A DNA stretch of 64,000 nucleotides from Chloroflexota bacterium (GCA_023459215.1 JAEWVF010000077.1:22440-86439), one strand, 5' to 3'; shown: positions 17,657-27,780, counted from the first letter of the stretch. Numbers and translations: made by a program. The notes: generated by a model from the sequence alone, not told the origin.

Positions 17657-17706
17657 CGGATAAGAATTGCGCATTCCCGCTCTAGAAAAAGCGCAATTCT
17701 TATCCG
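17657..17706. repeat. Perfect 16-bp inverted repeat, candidate operator
   Basis: CGGATAAGAATTGCGC at 17657-17672 and its exact reverse complement at 17691-17706 are separated by 18 bases. It lies in the promoter region of the threonine-synthase/receiver gene and just beyond the terminator of the sensor operon. There is no trailing T-run on either strand, which argues for a protein-binding site or RNA structure rather than a terminator. Confidence 0.6.
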
Positions 17707-17716
17707 TAACGGGTAT

Positions 17717-17747
17717 AAAAAGGCGCACCCTATACGGTACGCCTTTT
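17717..17747 (-). terminator. Intrinsic terminator of the sensor operon
   Basis: On the minus strand, just after the giant kinase stop, AAAAGGCGTACC and GGTGCGCCTTTTT form a hairpin with one mismatch, ending in a run of five T. It separates the ten-gene sensor operon from the threonine-synthase/receiver gene. Confidence 0.75.
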
Positions 17748-17752
17748 CGGAG

Positions 17753-20700
17753 TTATAGCGTTTTTAGCCGTTTTAGTGCTTTTTCTAGGGTGTTGAATAA
17801 CTCATCCTGTTCCAGCAGGCCTTTTTGCAGCATCTGTTTGCCCAGGTTTGCCAGTTTTTGTTGTTGTTCCTCATTTAAATCTGCGCCGCTGATGACCAGT
17901 ACCGGGATTTCGCGCAAATCTGGCGCGGTTTTCAGGCGCTCAAGGATTTCAAAACCATCCACCTCGGGCATGAACAGGTCGAGGATAATGGCGTGCGGCT
18001 TTTTCTGGGTGATGATGTCCCAGCCGATTTTGCCTCCCTGGGCCAGAATGGGGTGATAGGCCCCCTTTTCCGAGAGAATTCTTTCGACCAGGCGCAGGTC
18101 ATCGGCAGAGTCGTCGATGATTAAGACATCTTTGATGGTTCCATCGCCGTTCAGCCGGTTGAGGGCGTTGAGTAAATCGTCTTGCAGGATTGGCTTGACC
18201 AGGTAATCGGCGGCACCCAGGCTGAAGCCTTTTTCTTCTTCTTCGACGATTGAGCAGACGATGACCGGCACATTGCGGGTTTCTGGATCGTTCTTGATCT
18301 CAGACAGCACCTGCCAGCCGTCGATTTGCGGCATCATAATATCCAGGGTGACAGCGTAGGGTTTCAGGCGTTTGATGCTGTCCCTGGCGTTGGCCGGGTT
18401 GTTGAGGGCAACCACTTTATAGCCTTGCGGCTTCAGGTAACGCTCGTATAGGCTGATAATTTGCGGGTCATCGTCGATGCACAGGATGATTTTCCCGGAC
18501 GTTTCATCGGCGGGGTGTTCCTGGTGGAAAACCGGGATGGTGAAGTAGAAGGTGCTTCCTTCCCCGACCACGCTGTGGACGCCGATCCGGCCTCCGTGCA
18601 GTTCGATCAGGCGGTGACAGATGGAAAGGCCGAGGCCGGTACCGCCAGACTTGCGCGTTGGTGAAGAATCGACCTGCGAGAAAGCCTGGAACAGCTTGCT
18701 CTGGTCTTCGGCAGAAATACCGGGGCCGGTATCCCGCACGCTGACCAGCACTTCCTGTACGCCGGTCGAACTGGTGTGCGTGGTGGCTTCCACGGTGATG
18801 GTGCCCTGTTCGGTGAATTTTGCGGCATTGGCCATCAGGTTGAGCAAAACCTGGCGGATGCGCATGGCATCGGCGCGGACGGTGGGGATGTTGGCGGCAA
18901 TCTCTTTCTCGATGCGAACCGGTTTATCCTTGATCAGGCCAATGGCCGTCGACATGACACTGTTGATTGTATCGGTGATCGCAATCTCTTCGATGGCCAG
19001 TTCCATCTTGCCGGCTTCGATCTTGGAAAGATCGAGAACATCATTAATCAGGGTGAGCAAGTGCTGGCCCGAGTTATAGATGGCAGAAAGGTCCTGGTGC
19101 TGCTGTTCGTTAACCGGGCCGTCGATTCCCTTCAGGATAACGCGCGAGAAACCGATGATCGAGTTGAGCGGTGTGCGTAACTCGTGCGACATATTGGCCA
19201 GGAACTGACTCTTGATGCGGTCAAGTTCGCGCATTTCGTTCACGGCTTGCTGGGCCAGTTCGTAGGAGCGGGCGTTGTCGAGCGCCACAGCGATCTGGTC
19301 GGCCAGGGTTTCGAGGATGGCGATGTCGGCGTCCAGGAATGCGCCCACGTTGCGGGCTTGAATATCCAGCGCGCCGATGACGCGCGAACCAATTTTGAGC
19401 GGAATGCCGGCTTCTGCGCGAGTCTCCGGCAGGAGCGGGTTGGGGCGGTGGATGGGATCGATGGCGGTGTTGTTTACCACCAGGGTTTTGCCGTTGCCGG
19501 TCACATACCCGATGATGGATTTGGAGCCGACCGCGAGCGAGTGCTTGCGGTTTTTCATTTCCTCGCCGGCCTCGCCTGTCGATTCGCGCAAGACAGCCGT
19601 AAAACCGGTTTCCTCGACCGTGAAGATGGAAACATGGTAGTAGCCGAAGGAAGAGCGCAGCAGGTTTACCGCGCGGTCGAACAGAGTCGGCAGGTCAAGG
19701 GTGGATGTGATCAGACGACCAACTTCGGTGGCGGTTGCCAGGTATTCGTTCTGGCGGCGCAGGGCTTCTTCGGCGACTTTACGCTCGGTAATATCCCGCG
19801 CGACCCAGAATACCTGGTTTTGACTCAGCTTCGAAACGCTGGCGTCGAACCAAAATCTCTGTCCGCCAATATTGAGCGGATATTCAACCTGAATGGTTTC
19901 GTTGGTCTGCAAGGCGCGCTTAATAGCGTCGATGTAGGTTTTGTGCAAGTCTGCCGGGATAACCTCGTAAATGGTTTTGCCCAGCAATTCCTCGGCGGGG
20001 AGTACCAGTCGGGAAGGATTGGTCGGCGCGATGCGCACATAGCGGCCTTCATCATCGAAAACCACGATGACATCGTTCATCGAATTGAAGAGCGCGCGCA
20101 ATTCGGCTTCAGACTTGCTCAGCGACTCTTCCGCTTGGATTTTCTCGATAACAGTGGCGATTTGCGGAGCGAGACGTTTCAGAATTTCAAAGTGGCTGTT
20201 GGCAAAAACTACGCTGCTATCGTATGTTTGGGTTGCAAACATGCCGATAACTTCTTTTGTCTTGAGCGGGATGCCAATCCATTGTTCTGCGGGCGCGCCA
20301 ACCAGGTCGATTTCACCTTTGGCGTTTAGCTCAGTGGTGCCTTCCCCATCCAGGAAGAGGGATATATCGTTGCGAACAACGTAGTGGGTGAGGTTGTGAA
20401 TCGGCGGTCCGGAACGCCAAGGCAGCGGGGCTTTTTCATCCACCTTGAATGGGTAGGAAATGATGTTGTTTTCCCGGTCATACAGCGAAAAATAGATGTT
20501 CTTGGCCGGAACGATGTGCAGGATACTTTGGTGAATCTGCTCGAGCGCACTTTGCAGGCTTTCTGTCGAAACACCCACGCGGACGATCTCTGCGATAACC
20601 TCGTCAACGGCCTCATCGAGACGCTGGGTGGTGATATCTTTGTTCACACCACGGTAGCCAATCATCAGCCCTGCATCGTCGACAATGGGCAAGCCATTGG

Positions 20701-22945
20701 TAAGCAGGATGATTTCATGGCCGTCGCGGGTCAGGTTGCGGTTTTCAAAGTCCACCAGGCGTTCCTGGTTGTTCAGAGCTTGATTAAAGAGCGGGCCAGC
20801 CCGTTCGGCCTCATAGCTGGGCATGAAATCTGACAGGTTTTTGCCATACATTTCTGCCGGCCGATAGCCAAGCACGTCAAACACCTTGTCGGAACAGTAA
20901 GTGTAACGGCCTTGCAGGTCGGTTTCCCATACCCAGTCCGCGGAGGCCAGGGCCACATCGCGGAAGCGGGTTTCAGAAACCTGGATATCCTGGTACAGGC
21001 GGGCATTTTGGATGGCGACAGTCAGTTGGTTGGCGATGTTTTCGAGCAGCTTTACATCTTTTTCTTCGTAAGCATTAATCTCATAGCTTTGAACGGAAAG
21101 CACGCCAATCGTTTTTGCGCCTTGCCGCAAGGGGACATACAGCAAGGATGCGGATGGTTTGCTGGTCCCCATCGGATTGACCGCTGCTTTTGCCCTTAAA
21201 ACCTCCGCGCTGCGCAGTTCCAGGATGGGTTCGCCGCTTGTAATGACCTGTCCGATGTAGTTGGTGGGATCAAGTGCGCTATCACTGGAGTCGTACTTAA
21301 CACCCTCGTCAATGCTAAAGGGGTATTTGACGATGTTTGTGGCTTCATCGTAAAGGGCAACGATAAATGCATCCGCTTTGATGAGAGTATGCACTTTCTC
21401 GTAAGCAACGCTGAACACTTTTTCCGGGTCGATTTCAGCCGATACCGCCCGCATAATATCGTTCAAAACCGATAATTCGCCGGCGCGCTGTTGGGTCTCG
21501 TTGAAAAGGCGCGCATTTTGGATGGCGATTGAAACCTGGCCAGCCATTGCGATTAACAGGTCGCGATGGCGCTCGTTGTACATATTGGGGGTTTTGGCGC
21601 TTTGAACGACAATTGCGCCCAGAACCTGTTGGCCTAAGAGGAGCGGAACGCCCAGCCAGCATTCGGGAATGCTATCGTCGCCCAATAGCAGAATTTCCAC
21701 GCCAATTTCCTGGGCGCGTTCGCGAACGCGATCCTGGAGTAATACGGGTTGCCGGTCGCGCAGCACTTTTGCGGTGAGTCCGTTTCCGATGGTTGTTCTT
21801 TCCAGTGGGCTGGCTTGACCATCGAAGTAAATTGCCGGGAAGGACATTTCATCGCTTTCAGGATGATAGATGGAGACAAAGAAGTCGGTGACATCCATCA
21901 ACTTGCCGGCATATCTATAAACAGCCTGGGCAACTTCCTCGATGGTCAGCAGCGATGAAATCTCGCGCGCCATCTCATTCAGCACGGCCAGGTCTTCCCT
22001 TTGGGCTTCGGTTTGTTGGAAGAGTTGCGCGTTTTGCAGGGCGATGGCGGTTTGGCTGGCCACGGCCACGAGCAGGTCCCGCTCTGGTTCAGCGTAAAGA
22101 TAGGGGGTTTCCGTGCTTTGAACAACAATTGCGCCCAGGGTTGTGCTGCCGATAGCCAGCGGCACGCCCAGCCATGAGACGGCTGGCTTGGAGTTGCCGA
22201 CCGAGATGAACTCGATGCCCATTTCCTCCATTTGGCGGGTCACATCGCCATTCAGCAGGACTGGCTTGCGAGTTCGCAATACATAATCGGTCAGGCCGCT
22301 GCCGAGTTTGCGCTCCGGGTATTCGATGCGTTTGCCGCCAATGGAAACAATCGGGAAACGCAGCGTTTCGGAATCGTTGTTGAGCAGGGCCACAAAGAAA
22401 CTTTTTGTATCGACCAGTTTGCTGGTGTATTTAAAGGCGTTTTCGATAACTTGCTGGACATCGAGTTGGGTGGCGAGTTCACGCCCCATCTCGTTCAGGA
22501 TTTCAAGATTGCTATTCTGTTTTTGGGTCTGCTGGAAAAGTTTGGCGTTTTGCAAGGCCAGGGCCAACTGGTCAACCACATCGCGAACCAGGGCCTGCTC
22601 TTCCGATTTCCATTTCCGCTCTTTTTCATCGACAATTTCGATGTTGCTCCAGGTGTCGCCAGTCGAGAAGGGCACGGAGAGCGTTGAAACGGTTCCGGTT
22701 TCCGCTTCGGTAACGGTGACGGTGCTGGAAATTTGTTCTTCGGGTAACGACAAAATACCGGTTTGACGGTTCTTGAGCTTGATCTCAGAAATCTTCGCCT
22801 CGGCCTGGGCCGCCTTCCCAGCGGATTTGCGCGTGGATTGCTCCTTGCCTTTTTTTGCTGTCGGCGGGGCTTCTTCCCCTTGCGGGTCGGCGATATCGCC
22901 AAAAATTTGATTAAGCCGACTGCGAATCTTTTTGTTGTTTGACAT
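17753..22945 (-). CDS. Giant soluble hybrid histidine kinase (multi-GAF, PAS, two receivers)
   Basis: A 1730-residue cytosolic kinase with no membrane helix. A charged Lys/Ala-rich N-terminus (1-70) is followed by a partial GAF, then GAF domains near 145-310, 315-485 and 490-645, a PAS near 655-780, a GAF near 785-945, a PAS near 955-1065 and a GAF near 1075-1230. HisKA has ANMSHELRTPLN (His1254). The HATPase has NLMANAAKF, DTGPGIS and GTGLGLS. Two receivers follow, with Asp1535 in LDIMMPQIDG and Asp1656 in LDLFMPEVDG. The last GAF belongs to the same subtype as the GAF in the neighbouring membrane sensors, which suggests mixed dimers. Its start overlaps the end of the ParA-type gene by 35 bases, and a terminator follows. 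It is the only kinase in the operon. Confidence 0.92.
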   Translation of the reverse strand: MSNNKKIRSRLNQIFGDIADPQGEEAPPTAKKGKEQSTRKSAGKAAQAEAKISEIKLKNRQTGILSLPEEQISSTVTVTEAETGTVSTLSVPFSTGDTWSNIEIVDEKERKWKSEEQALVRDVVDQLALALQNAKLFQQTQKQNSNLEILNEMGRELATQLDVQQVIENAFKYTSKLVDTKSFFVALLNNDSETLRFPIVSIGGKRIEYPERKLGSGLTDYVLRTRKPVLLNGDVTRQMEEMGIEFISVGNSKPAVSWLGVPLAIGSTTLGAIVVQSTETPYLYAEPERDLLVAVASQTAIALQNAQLFQQTEAQREDLAVLNEMAREISSLLTIEEVAQAVYRYAGKLMDVTDFFVSIYHPESDEMSFPAIYFDGQASPLERTTIGNGLTAKVLRDRQPVLLQDRVRERAQEIGVEILLLGDDSIPECWLGVPLLLGQQVLGAIVVQSAKTPNMYNERHRDLLIAMAGQVSIAIQNARLFNETQQRAGELSVLNDIMRAVSAEIDPEKVFSVAYEKVHTLIKADAFIVALYDEATNIVKYPFSIDEGVKYDSSDSALDPTNYIGQVITSGEPILELRSAEVLRAKAAVNPMGTSKPSASLLYVPLRQGAKTIGVLSVQSYEINAYEEKDVKLLENIANQLTVAIQNARLYQDIQVSETRFRDVALASADWVWETDLQGRYTYCSDKVFDVLGYRPAEMYGKNLSDFMPSYEAERAGPLFNQALNNQERLVDFENRNLTRDGHEIILLTNGLPIVDDAGLMIGYRGVNKDITTQRLDEAVDEVIAEIVRVGVSTESLQSALEQIHQSILHIVPAKNIYFSLYDRENNIISYPFKVDEKAPLPWRSGPPIHNLTHYVVRNDISLFLDGEGTTELNAKGEIDLVGAPAEQWIGIPLKTKEVIGMFATQTYDSSVVFANSHFEILKRLAPQIATVIEKIQAEESLSKSEAELRALFNSMNDVIVVFDDEGRYVRIAPTNPSRLVLPAEELLGKTIYEVIPADLHKTYIDAIKRALQTNETIQVEYPLNIGGQRFWFDASVSKLSQNQVFWVARDITERKVAEEALRRQNEYLATATEVGRLITSTLDLPTLFDRAVNLLRSSFGYYHVSIFTVEETGFTAVLRESTGEAGEEMKNRKHSLAVGSKSIIGYVTGNGKTLVVNNTAIDPIHRPNPLLPETRAEAGIPLKIGSRVIGALDIQARNVGAFLDADIAILETLADQIAVALDNARSYELAQQAVNEMRELDRIKSQFLANMSHELRTPLNSIIGFSRVILKGIDGPVNEQQHQDLSAIYNSGQHLLTLINDVLDLSKIEAGKMELAIEEIAITDTINSVMSTAIGLIKDKPVRIEKEIAANIPTVRADAMRIRQVLLNLMANAAKFTEQGTITVEATTHTSSTGVQEVLVSVRDTGPGISAEDQSKLFQAFSQVDSSPTRKSGGTGLGLSICHRLIELHGGRIGVHSVVGEGSTFYFTIPVFHQEHPADETSGKIILCIDDDPQIISLYERYLKPQGYKVVALNNPANARDSIKRLKPYAVTLDIMMPQIDGWQVLSEIKNDPETRNVPVIVCSIVEEEEKGFSLGAADYLVKPILQDDLLNALNRLNGDGTIKDVLIIDDSADDLRLVERILSEKGAYHPILAQGGKIGWDIITQKKPHAIILDLFMPEVDGFEILERLKTAPDLREIPVLVISGADLNEEQQQKLANLGKQMLQKGLLEQDELFNTLEKALKRLKTL

Positions 22946-23699
22946 ATTCCATTAACTCCTCGGCAAGGACCCGATATTGTTGCGCGCCGCGACTCTTGGG
23001 ACGATATTGCGAAATTGGCATACCGATGATTGGACTTTCGCGCAAACGGGTATCGATCTCGATCACGGATGAAAACAAGCCAGCCCCGAATGTTTGTTGT
23101 AGCTGCTCACGAATTGCCCGGTGGGTGCGGTTGCGCTGGTCGAGCAGGGTAATCAGGATGCGGTAGGCCAATTCGGAGTTCGTTTCTTTGCGTACCCGGC
23201 GAATCATGGTCATCATATCGCGCAGGGCGTAGGCGGAGAAATATTCCGCCTGGGTTGGGATAATGAGCAAATCGGATGCGGTTAGCGCGTTCATCGTGAT
23301 TGCGCCCATCGACGGTGGGCAGTCCATGATGATGTAATCGATCTCTTCCAGGTTGGCTTGTTGCAAGGCCTCGCGCAGGATAAATTGATAGTTGATGCGA
23401 ACCGGCAGGAAGTGTTCTGCGTCCGACATCCGCGCCCCGCAGGGAATGATCTGCATATTTTCCTGGTTGGTTGCGCGGGCAGCCTCCAGCGCAGGCATTC
23501 CCTCCAGCAGGATTTGGCTGCTGTTCTTGGCCGCGCTGGCAGGTTCGATGCTGTTGGCCAGGGTCAGGTTGGCTTGTGGATCGAGATCGATTAAAAGGAC
23601 TTTTTTACCTATCTCTGCCAGCGATGCGCCCAGCGAGAAGGTTGTTGTAGTTTTGGCGACGCCGCCTTTTTCGTTGGAAACTGCTATCACATAAGCCAT
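22911..23699 (-). CDS. ParA/MinD-superfamily ATPase
   Basis: A 262-residue P-loop ATPase with the deviant Walker A KGGVAKTTT (signature Lys11, Lys16), the A' motif LIDLDPQANLTL and Walker B YIIMDCPPS. Such ATPases position plasmids, chromosomes, chemosensory arrays or other cargo by forming dimers on the nucleoid or membrane. No ParB gene or parS-like repeat is seen nearby. Its place between the membrane sensors and the giant kinase, with a 35-base overlap into the kinase gene, suggests a role in locating the signalling complex. This is an inference by analogy with ParC/PpfA of chemotaxis clusters. GGAGG precedes the ATG. Confidence 0.88.
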   Translation of the reverse strand: MAYVIAVSNEKGGVAKTTTTFSLGASLAEIGKKVLLIDLDPQANLTLANSIEPASAAKNSSQILLEGMPALEAARATNQENMQIIPCGARMSDAEHFLPVRINYQFILREALQQANLEEIDYIIMDCPPSMGAITMNALTASDLLIIPTQAEYFSAYALRDMMTMIRRVRKETNSELAYRILITLLDQRNRTHRAIREQLQQTFGAGLFSSVIEIDTRLRESPIIGMPISQYRPKSRGAQQYRVLAEELMEYVKQQKDSQSA

Positions 23700-23744
23700 A
23701 CTGCCTCCGGTTGGAGAAATGCGCTTTGCGCAGATCGATAAGAA

Positions 23745-25997
23745 CTAGTTTTCATCCCTGGCTGTTTCGGTCTTTTTGATGCGGATATCGCGGGCATTCA
23801 AGGCGCTCTTGATTTCATTAACGGCAATTGCCAGCATTTCTTCTGGGTCGTTTGTGCTCCGAATCTTGGTCGTGATGCTGGCAACAGTTCTTTCGCGTTC
23901 AGCGCGCCGGGTTGTTTCTTCGAATAAGCGCGCATTTTCGGATGAAACCGCTACTCGCTCGGCAACGGCGCGCAAAATGTTGATTTCATTTTGTTTCCAG
24001 GTATGACCTTCCGGGGCGCGAACATTTAATATGCCGATGGTTTGACCGCGCAATTTTATCGGGATGGCCAGTTCTGGCTCTTTATTGCCCTGTAGAATTA
24101 CCAGATCATCTTTTTCCATGGCTTGCTTGACCCCATCGGTTTTTAGTTCATCCCGTAATGGGCGGTGGCCGGTGATGCCAAACTTGTAACCTGAAACTTC
24201 CTGGTCTTCGATGGTTTTCGCCCAGGTTTCCTTGATGGTTTGACGATAAACCGTACTAATCTCAGATAAGGATTTTTGGGTTGATTCAAACAGGCGGGAA
24301 TTTTGAATGGCGATGCTGACCTGATCTGCCAGCGTGCTCAGCACTTCGGTGTCCTGTTCGGTGAATGCGCCGGCTTCTGTGCTTTGTACATCCAGCGCGC
24401 CAATAATCCGGTCGCCTATTCTTAGGGGGAGCGCCATTTCTGCCCGCGTATTGGGTAGATCGGGATTATGGGAAAATACCTGGTCTTTTTCGGTATTAAG
24501 CACAACGCGAGATTTTCCGGTGGAGACAACATCGCCTACGATGCTTGTTTGCCCTATTTTTAGTTTGTGTTCGCGATCCAGCATTTTCTGACCGCCTTCG
24601 CTATTTGCGGCGCTGAGTACAGCGAATTCGTTTGCGCTATCGACCAGGAAGATGCCCGCATGATAGAACCCGAATTGTTCACTAATAACTTTGGTAACAA
24701 AAGGCAACAATTCTTGTAGATTTTGAACCGAAGCAATCGATTTCGCCACCCTGGAAATTGCTTCCATTTGAAGAACCCGGCGCTGCACTTGGGCGTTTGC
24801 TTCTGCCAATTCGACAGATTGATTTTCCAGATCTTGAGTGCGTTGCTCGAGATCGGTTGTTCTTTCTTTCACGTGCAACTCAAGACTTTCAAGTGTTTGG
24901 CGCAATTGGCTGGTCATGTTATTGAAGGCGCTGGCCAGCCTGGCAATCTCGTCAATTTTGCCGACATTGGCTTCCAACTCAAGATGCCCATCTGCAATCC
25001 TGGTTGCTGTTTCGGCCAAGTCATTAATTGGCCGTGAGATTGCCCGCGTGACACGCAATGATACGAAAATGGCAATCGAAATTGCGGCAAGCGCTACACC
25101 AAAATTGATGAATAGGATCCCGTAAATTGGCGCGGAGGCCTCAGCTTGTTCTTGTTCGGAAATGATGGCAACCCGAATTTCTGGAATCCAATCGTAGACC
25201 CCGAATACAGCGTTGCCGCGGAAATCGTCGTAAGAATCAGCTCCGCTTGATTGGCCATCCAGCGCCGTGATAATTCCCGGACTCTCCAACGTATCGCCAA
25301 TTTTGGCGTCAGGCAGCGTGGTTAACAATACCCGGCCCAGGCTTACCAGATAGGTTTGGCCTGTTTGTCCAAGGCCATCAGGATTTCGCATAATTTTGTC
25401 AAGCGTTGCCGTGCTGGCTTTTCCTACCACAAAACCAAGATTATTATTTTCCTGGTCTTTTATGGGAATAGTTACAAAGATCGTTTGCGTAAATGATGAT
25501 AGCTGGATGAATGGCCCAAACTGACTGCCCTGAAAGAAAAGTTCGTTTTTGTAATCTTTTCCTTCATCTCCTGTTTCTGTGGAGAGCAGGACCTGTCCAT
25601 CACCATCCATGATGAAAAAGCTGATAAATTGCTGTGACTCTGCCAAAAATAGTCTCAAATGACTCTTGATATATAAGCTCGCTTTTTGTGAGGCATCAGA
25701 CTGTATCGGTTCGGTCAACAGGACATTTATCTGCTTAACGACTTCCTCGCCTTGTATGCTGTTTTTTAATTGACCTTGTAGCCCGGCCAGTAAATCCTGG
25801 ATAGCAGTTTTTTTATAGTTGGTTACGGTTTGAAGCTGGGAGGTTAGTTGCGATTGGATGTTCTGGGATGCCGCTATCGCCCAAACTGTACTTACAAGCA
25901 GCATGGGGATCAGAATCACCAATACAAATGCTACGATCAGCCGTTCGCGGATGGAACTGAAGCGCTTGGTTTTTGTTGCGATTTTTTGATCAGGCAT
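23745..25997 (-). CDS. Membrane GAF sensor A (Cache-HAMP-GAF-half GAF, no output domain)
   Basis: A 750-residue protein with a membrane helix at about 20-43, an extracellular double-Cache-type region (45-285, with FFIMDGDGQVLLST), a second helix at 288-310 and HAMP (310-362). A coiled coil follows to 405, then a full GAF (410-570: GFYHAGIFLVD, TRAEMALPLRIG, ADQVSIAIQN). After it come the linker VYRQTIKETW, a half-GAF (IPIKLRGQTIGILNVR) and the shared tail that ends near NARDIRIKK. There is no kinase, GGDEF, MCP or DNA-binding domain. It is the last sensor before the ParA-type gene. Confidence 0.82.
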   Translation of the reverse strand: MPDQKIATKTKRFSSIRERLIVAFVLVILIPMLLVSTVWAIAASQNIQSQLTSQLQTVTNYKKTAIQDLLAGLQGQLKNSIQGEEVVKQINVLLTEPIQSDASQKASLYIKSHLRLFLAESQQFISFFIMDGDGQVLLSTETGDEGKDYKNELFFQGSQFGPFIQLSSFTQTIFVTIPIKDQENNNLGFVVGKASTATLDKIMRNPDGLGQTGQTYLVSLGRVLLTTLPDAKIGDTLESPGIITALDGQSSGADSYDDFRGNAVFGVYDWIPEIRVAIISEQEQAEASAPIYGILFINFGVALAAISIAIFVSLRVTRAISRPINDLAETATRIADGHLELEANVGKIDEIARLASAFNNMTSQLRQTLESLELHVKERTTDLEQRTQDLENQSVELAEANAQVQRRVLQMEAISRVAKSIASVQNLQELLPFVTKVISEQFGFYHAGIFLVDSANEFAVLSAANSEGGQKMLDREHKLKIGQTSIVGDVVSTGKSRVVLNTEKDQVFSHNPDLPNTRAEMALPLRIGDRIIGALDVQSTEAGAFTEQDTEVLSTLADQVSIAIQNSRLFESTQKSLSEISTVYRQTIKETWAKTIEDQEVSGYKFGITGHRPLRDELKTDGVKQAMEKDDLVILQGNKEPELAIPIKLRGQTIGILNVRAPEGHTWKQNEINILRAVAERVAVSSENARLFEETTRRAERERTVASITTKIRSTNDPEEMLAIAVNEIKSALNARDIRIKKTETARDEN

Positions 25998-26019
25998 AGG
26001 ACATTTTCTCTACTTGGCC

Positions 26020-27780
26020 TTAGTTGTTATCATTTTTGATCAACTGAATTGCAACTTCAGAACCACGTAAAACCTGGCCCAATTCTTCGACAGCGGTTTG
26101 AAGAACGGTGTTGAGATTCACCGACGAACCAAGTTTTGCTGAAATTTCTCCAATTGTTCTTTCCAGACTCGCGCGTTCTTGCGATTCTTCGAACAAGCGC
26201 GCATTTTCTGCTGAGATGGCAAAGCGGTCAGCGATAGATTGAACCAGTTCTATCTCATCCTTGCTCCAGGTTTTGTTGCCCGGTTGGCGAATGCTGACCA
26301 CTCCCAGGGTTTCGCCGCGCAGTTTGATTGGCACAACCAGGGCCGATTCATCTTTTTCGTCCCGGTGGATGGTAATATCGCCGCTGGTGAGCGCCTGGTC
26401 GAACTCGGGGCGGGCGAGGCGCGATTCAAGCGGTGTCGCTCCGGTGACTCGATAGCGGAAGCCGGTCAGGGTGGACTCGCCCGAAAGCCGTCCCCACTCT
26501 GAGCGCAGGTATTGGCGGTAGATGGTTTCCGATTCGCTGAGAGATTTTTGTGTATTTTCATACAGGCGGACAGACTCAATCGCCACTGCAACCTGATCGG
26601 CAAGAGCCGTAAAAACTTCGATATCGATGGTTGAGAAGGCATTGGCATCCTTGCTTTGGATGTCGAGCGCACCAATCACTTGTCCTGAAATTTTCAGCGG
26701 AACTGCCATTTCAGACCTGGTTTCAGGCAGGTCGGGATTATTGAAGAACACAGCATCATCGCCGGTATCCAGAGCGACACGGGGCAAGCCTGAACTGGTC
26801 ACATTCCCAACGATGCCTGTTTCGCCGATTTTTAGGCGGTGGTTGCGCTCCAACATCTTTTGTCCGCCTGCGCTGTTGGATGCCACTAAGATGGTATAGA
26901 GATTGGCCTCATCGTTCAGGAAGATGCCAATGTGATAGTAACCGAGTTCATCGTTGATTAACTCGGTTACAGTCTTGAACAAAGTCTCGAGGTCTCGAAT
27001 GTTGGCGACATAACGGGCAACGTCTGCAATTGCCTGGAATTGCAGGGCGCGTCGTTGATTGGCTTTAACCTGCTCTTCCAGTTGGCTGGTTTTGGCTTCC
27101 AATTCCCCGGTGCGCTCTGAAATGATTTGCTCAAGGTTTTGTTGCAAACGCAGGAGTTCGCTGTTGATTTCTTTTTGTTCCGAGGTGCTTCTCTGCGCGA
27201 GTTCAAGGCTTTTGTTCAGGCGGCCCAACAGTGTGATCTGCACAATGGCCGTCACCAGCGGGGAGATAATGCCAATCAGGATAATATCGGTCGCATCGGT
27301 GAGATAGCTCAGGGAATTGACGATCGTGCCTGAAATTTCAAGCATCCCCATGATGGTTACCGTCACCATGGTGAGCGCAGCAAAAATCAGGGCGCCTTTT
27401 GCGCCAAGGGTCAGGCTGGCAAAAATGATTACCACCGCAAAAACTACGATGGATGAATCGTGCAGGCCATTGGCGCGCATGGCAATGACAGCGATAGCAA
27501 CCAAGATGGCCAGGGGAGAGATAAAACGAGCGGGAAAAGACTGTCCACGCAGCAGGAAGAAACCGCTGATGTTCAGAAAAACCCAGAGTATGCCGATAAT
27601 CGCTGACTGAACGAACAGCCCTTGCGTGAAAATGTATATTCCCATCAACAAGGTGATGGCGTAGATGGCTATGGTGATATTGCGTAACATGCGCAGGTTG
27701 GACGGATTATCGCGTTCAACCTCGGATGTTTCCATAAAGGTTTTTGTAAACCAGTTTTGCACAGCATTCCAGTTTTGCAT
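26020..27780 (-). CDS. Membrane GAF sensor B (six-helix membrane input)
   Basis: A 586-residue protein. About six hydrophobic helices (residues 30-195) replace the Cache/HAMP input of its neighbours. A coiled coil (200-240) leads into a full GAF (245-405: GYYHIGIFLND, TRSEMAVPLKI, ADQVAVAIESVRLYE). The linker IYRQYLRSEWGRL, a half-GAF (VPIKLRGETLGVVSIR) and the tail LQTAVEELGQVLRGSEVAIQL follow. No output domain is present. AAAGGTAA precedes the ATG. The 11-base gap from gene C points to one transcript. Confidence 0.82.
   Translation of the reverse strand: MQNWNAVQNWFTKTFMETSEVERDNPSNLRMLRNITIAIYAITLLMGIYIFTQGLFVQSAIIGILWVFLNISGFFLLRGQSFPARFISPLAILVAIAVIAMRANGLHDSSIVVFAVVIIFASLTLGAKGALIFAALTMVTVTIMGMLEISGTIVNSLSYLTDATDIILIGIISPLVTAIVQITLLGRLNKSLELAQRSTSEQKEINSELLRLQQNLEQIISERTGELEAKTSQLEEQVKANQRRALQFQAIADVARYVANIRDLETLFKTVTELINDELGYYHIGIFLNDEANLYTILVASNSAGGQKMLERNHRLKIGETGIVGNVTSSGLPRVALDTGDDAVFFNNPDLPETRSEMAVPLKISGQVIGALDIQSKDANAFSTIDIEVFTALADQVAVAIESVRLYENTQKSLSESETIYRQYLRSEWGRLSGESTLTGFRYRVTGATPLESRLARPEFDQALTSGDITIHRDEKDESALVVPIKLRGETLGVVSIRQPGNKTWSKDEIELVQSIADRFAISAENARLFEESQERASLERTIGEISAKLGSSVNLNTVLQTAVEELGQVLRGSEVAIQLIKNDNN

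Noticed and set aside
19184..20329. 381-codon frame antisense to the giant kinase
   Set aside because: Gly/Phe/Val-rich shadow without motifs, opposite well-conserved PAS and GAF coding sequence.
22911..23699. The chromosome partition locus parAB near the origin
   Set aside because: No ParB, no parS-like palindromes, and no dnaA, gidA or rnpA genes nearby.
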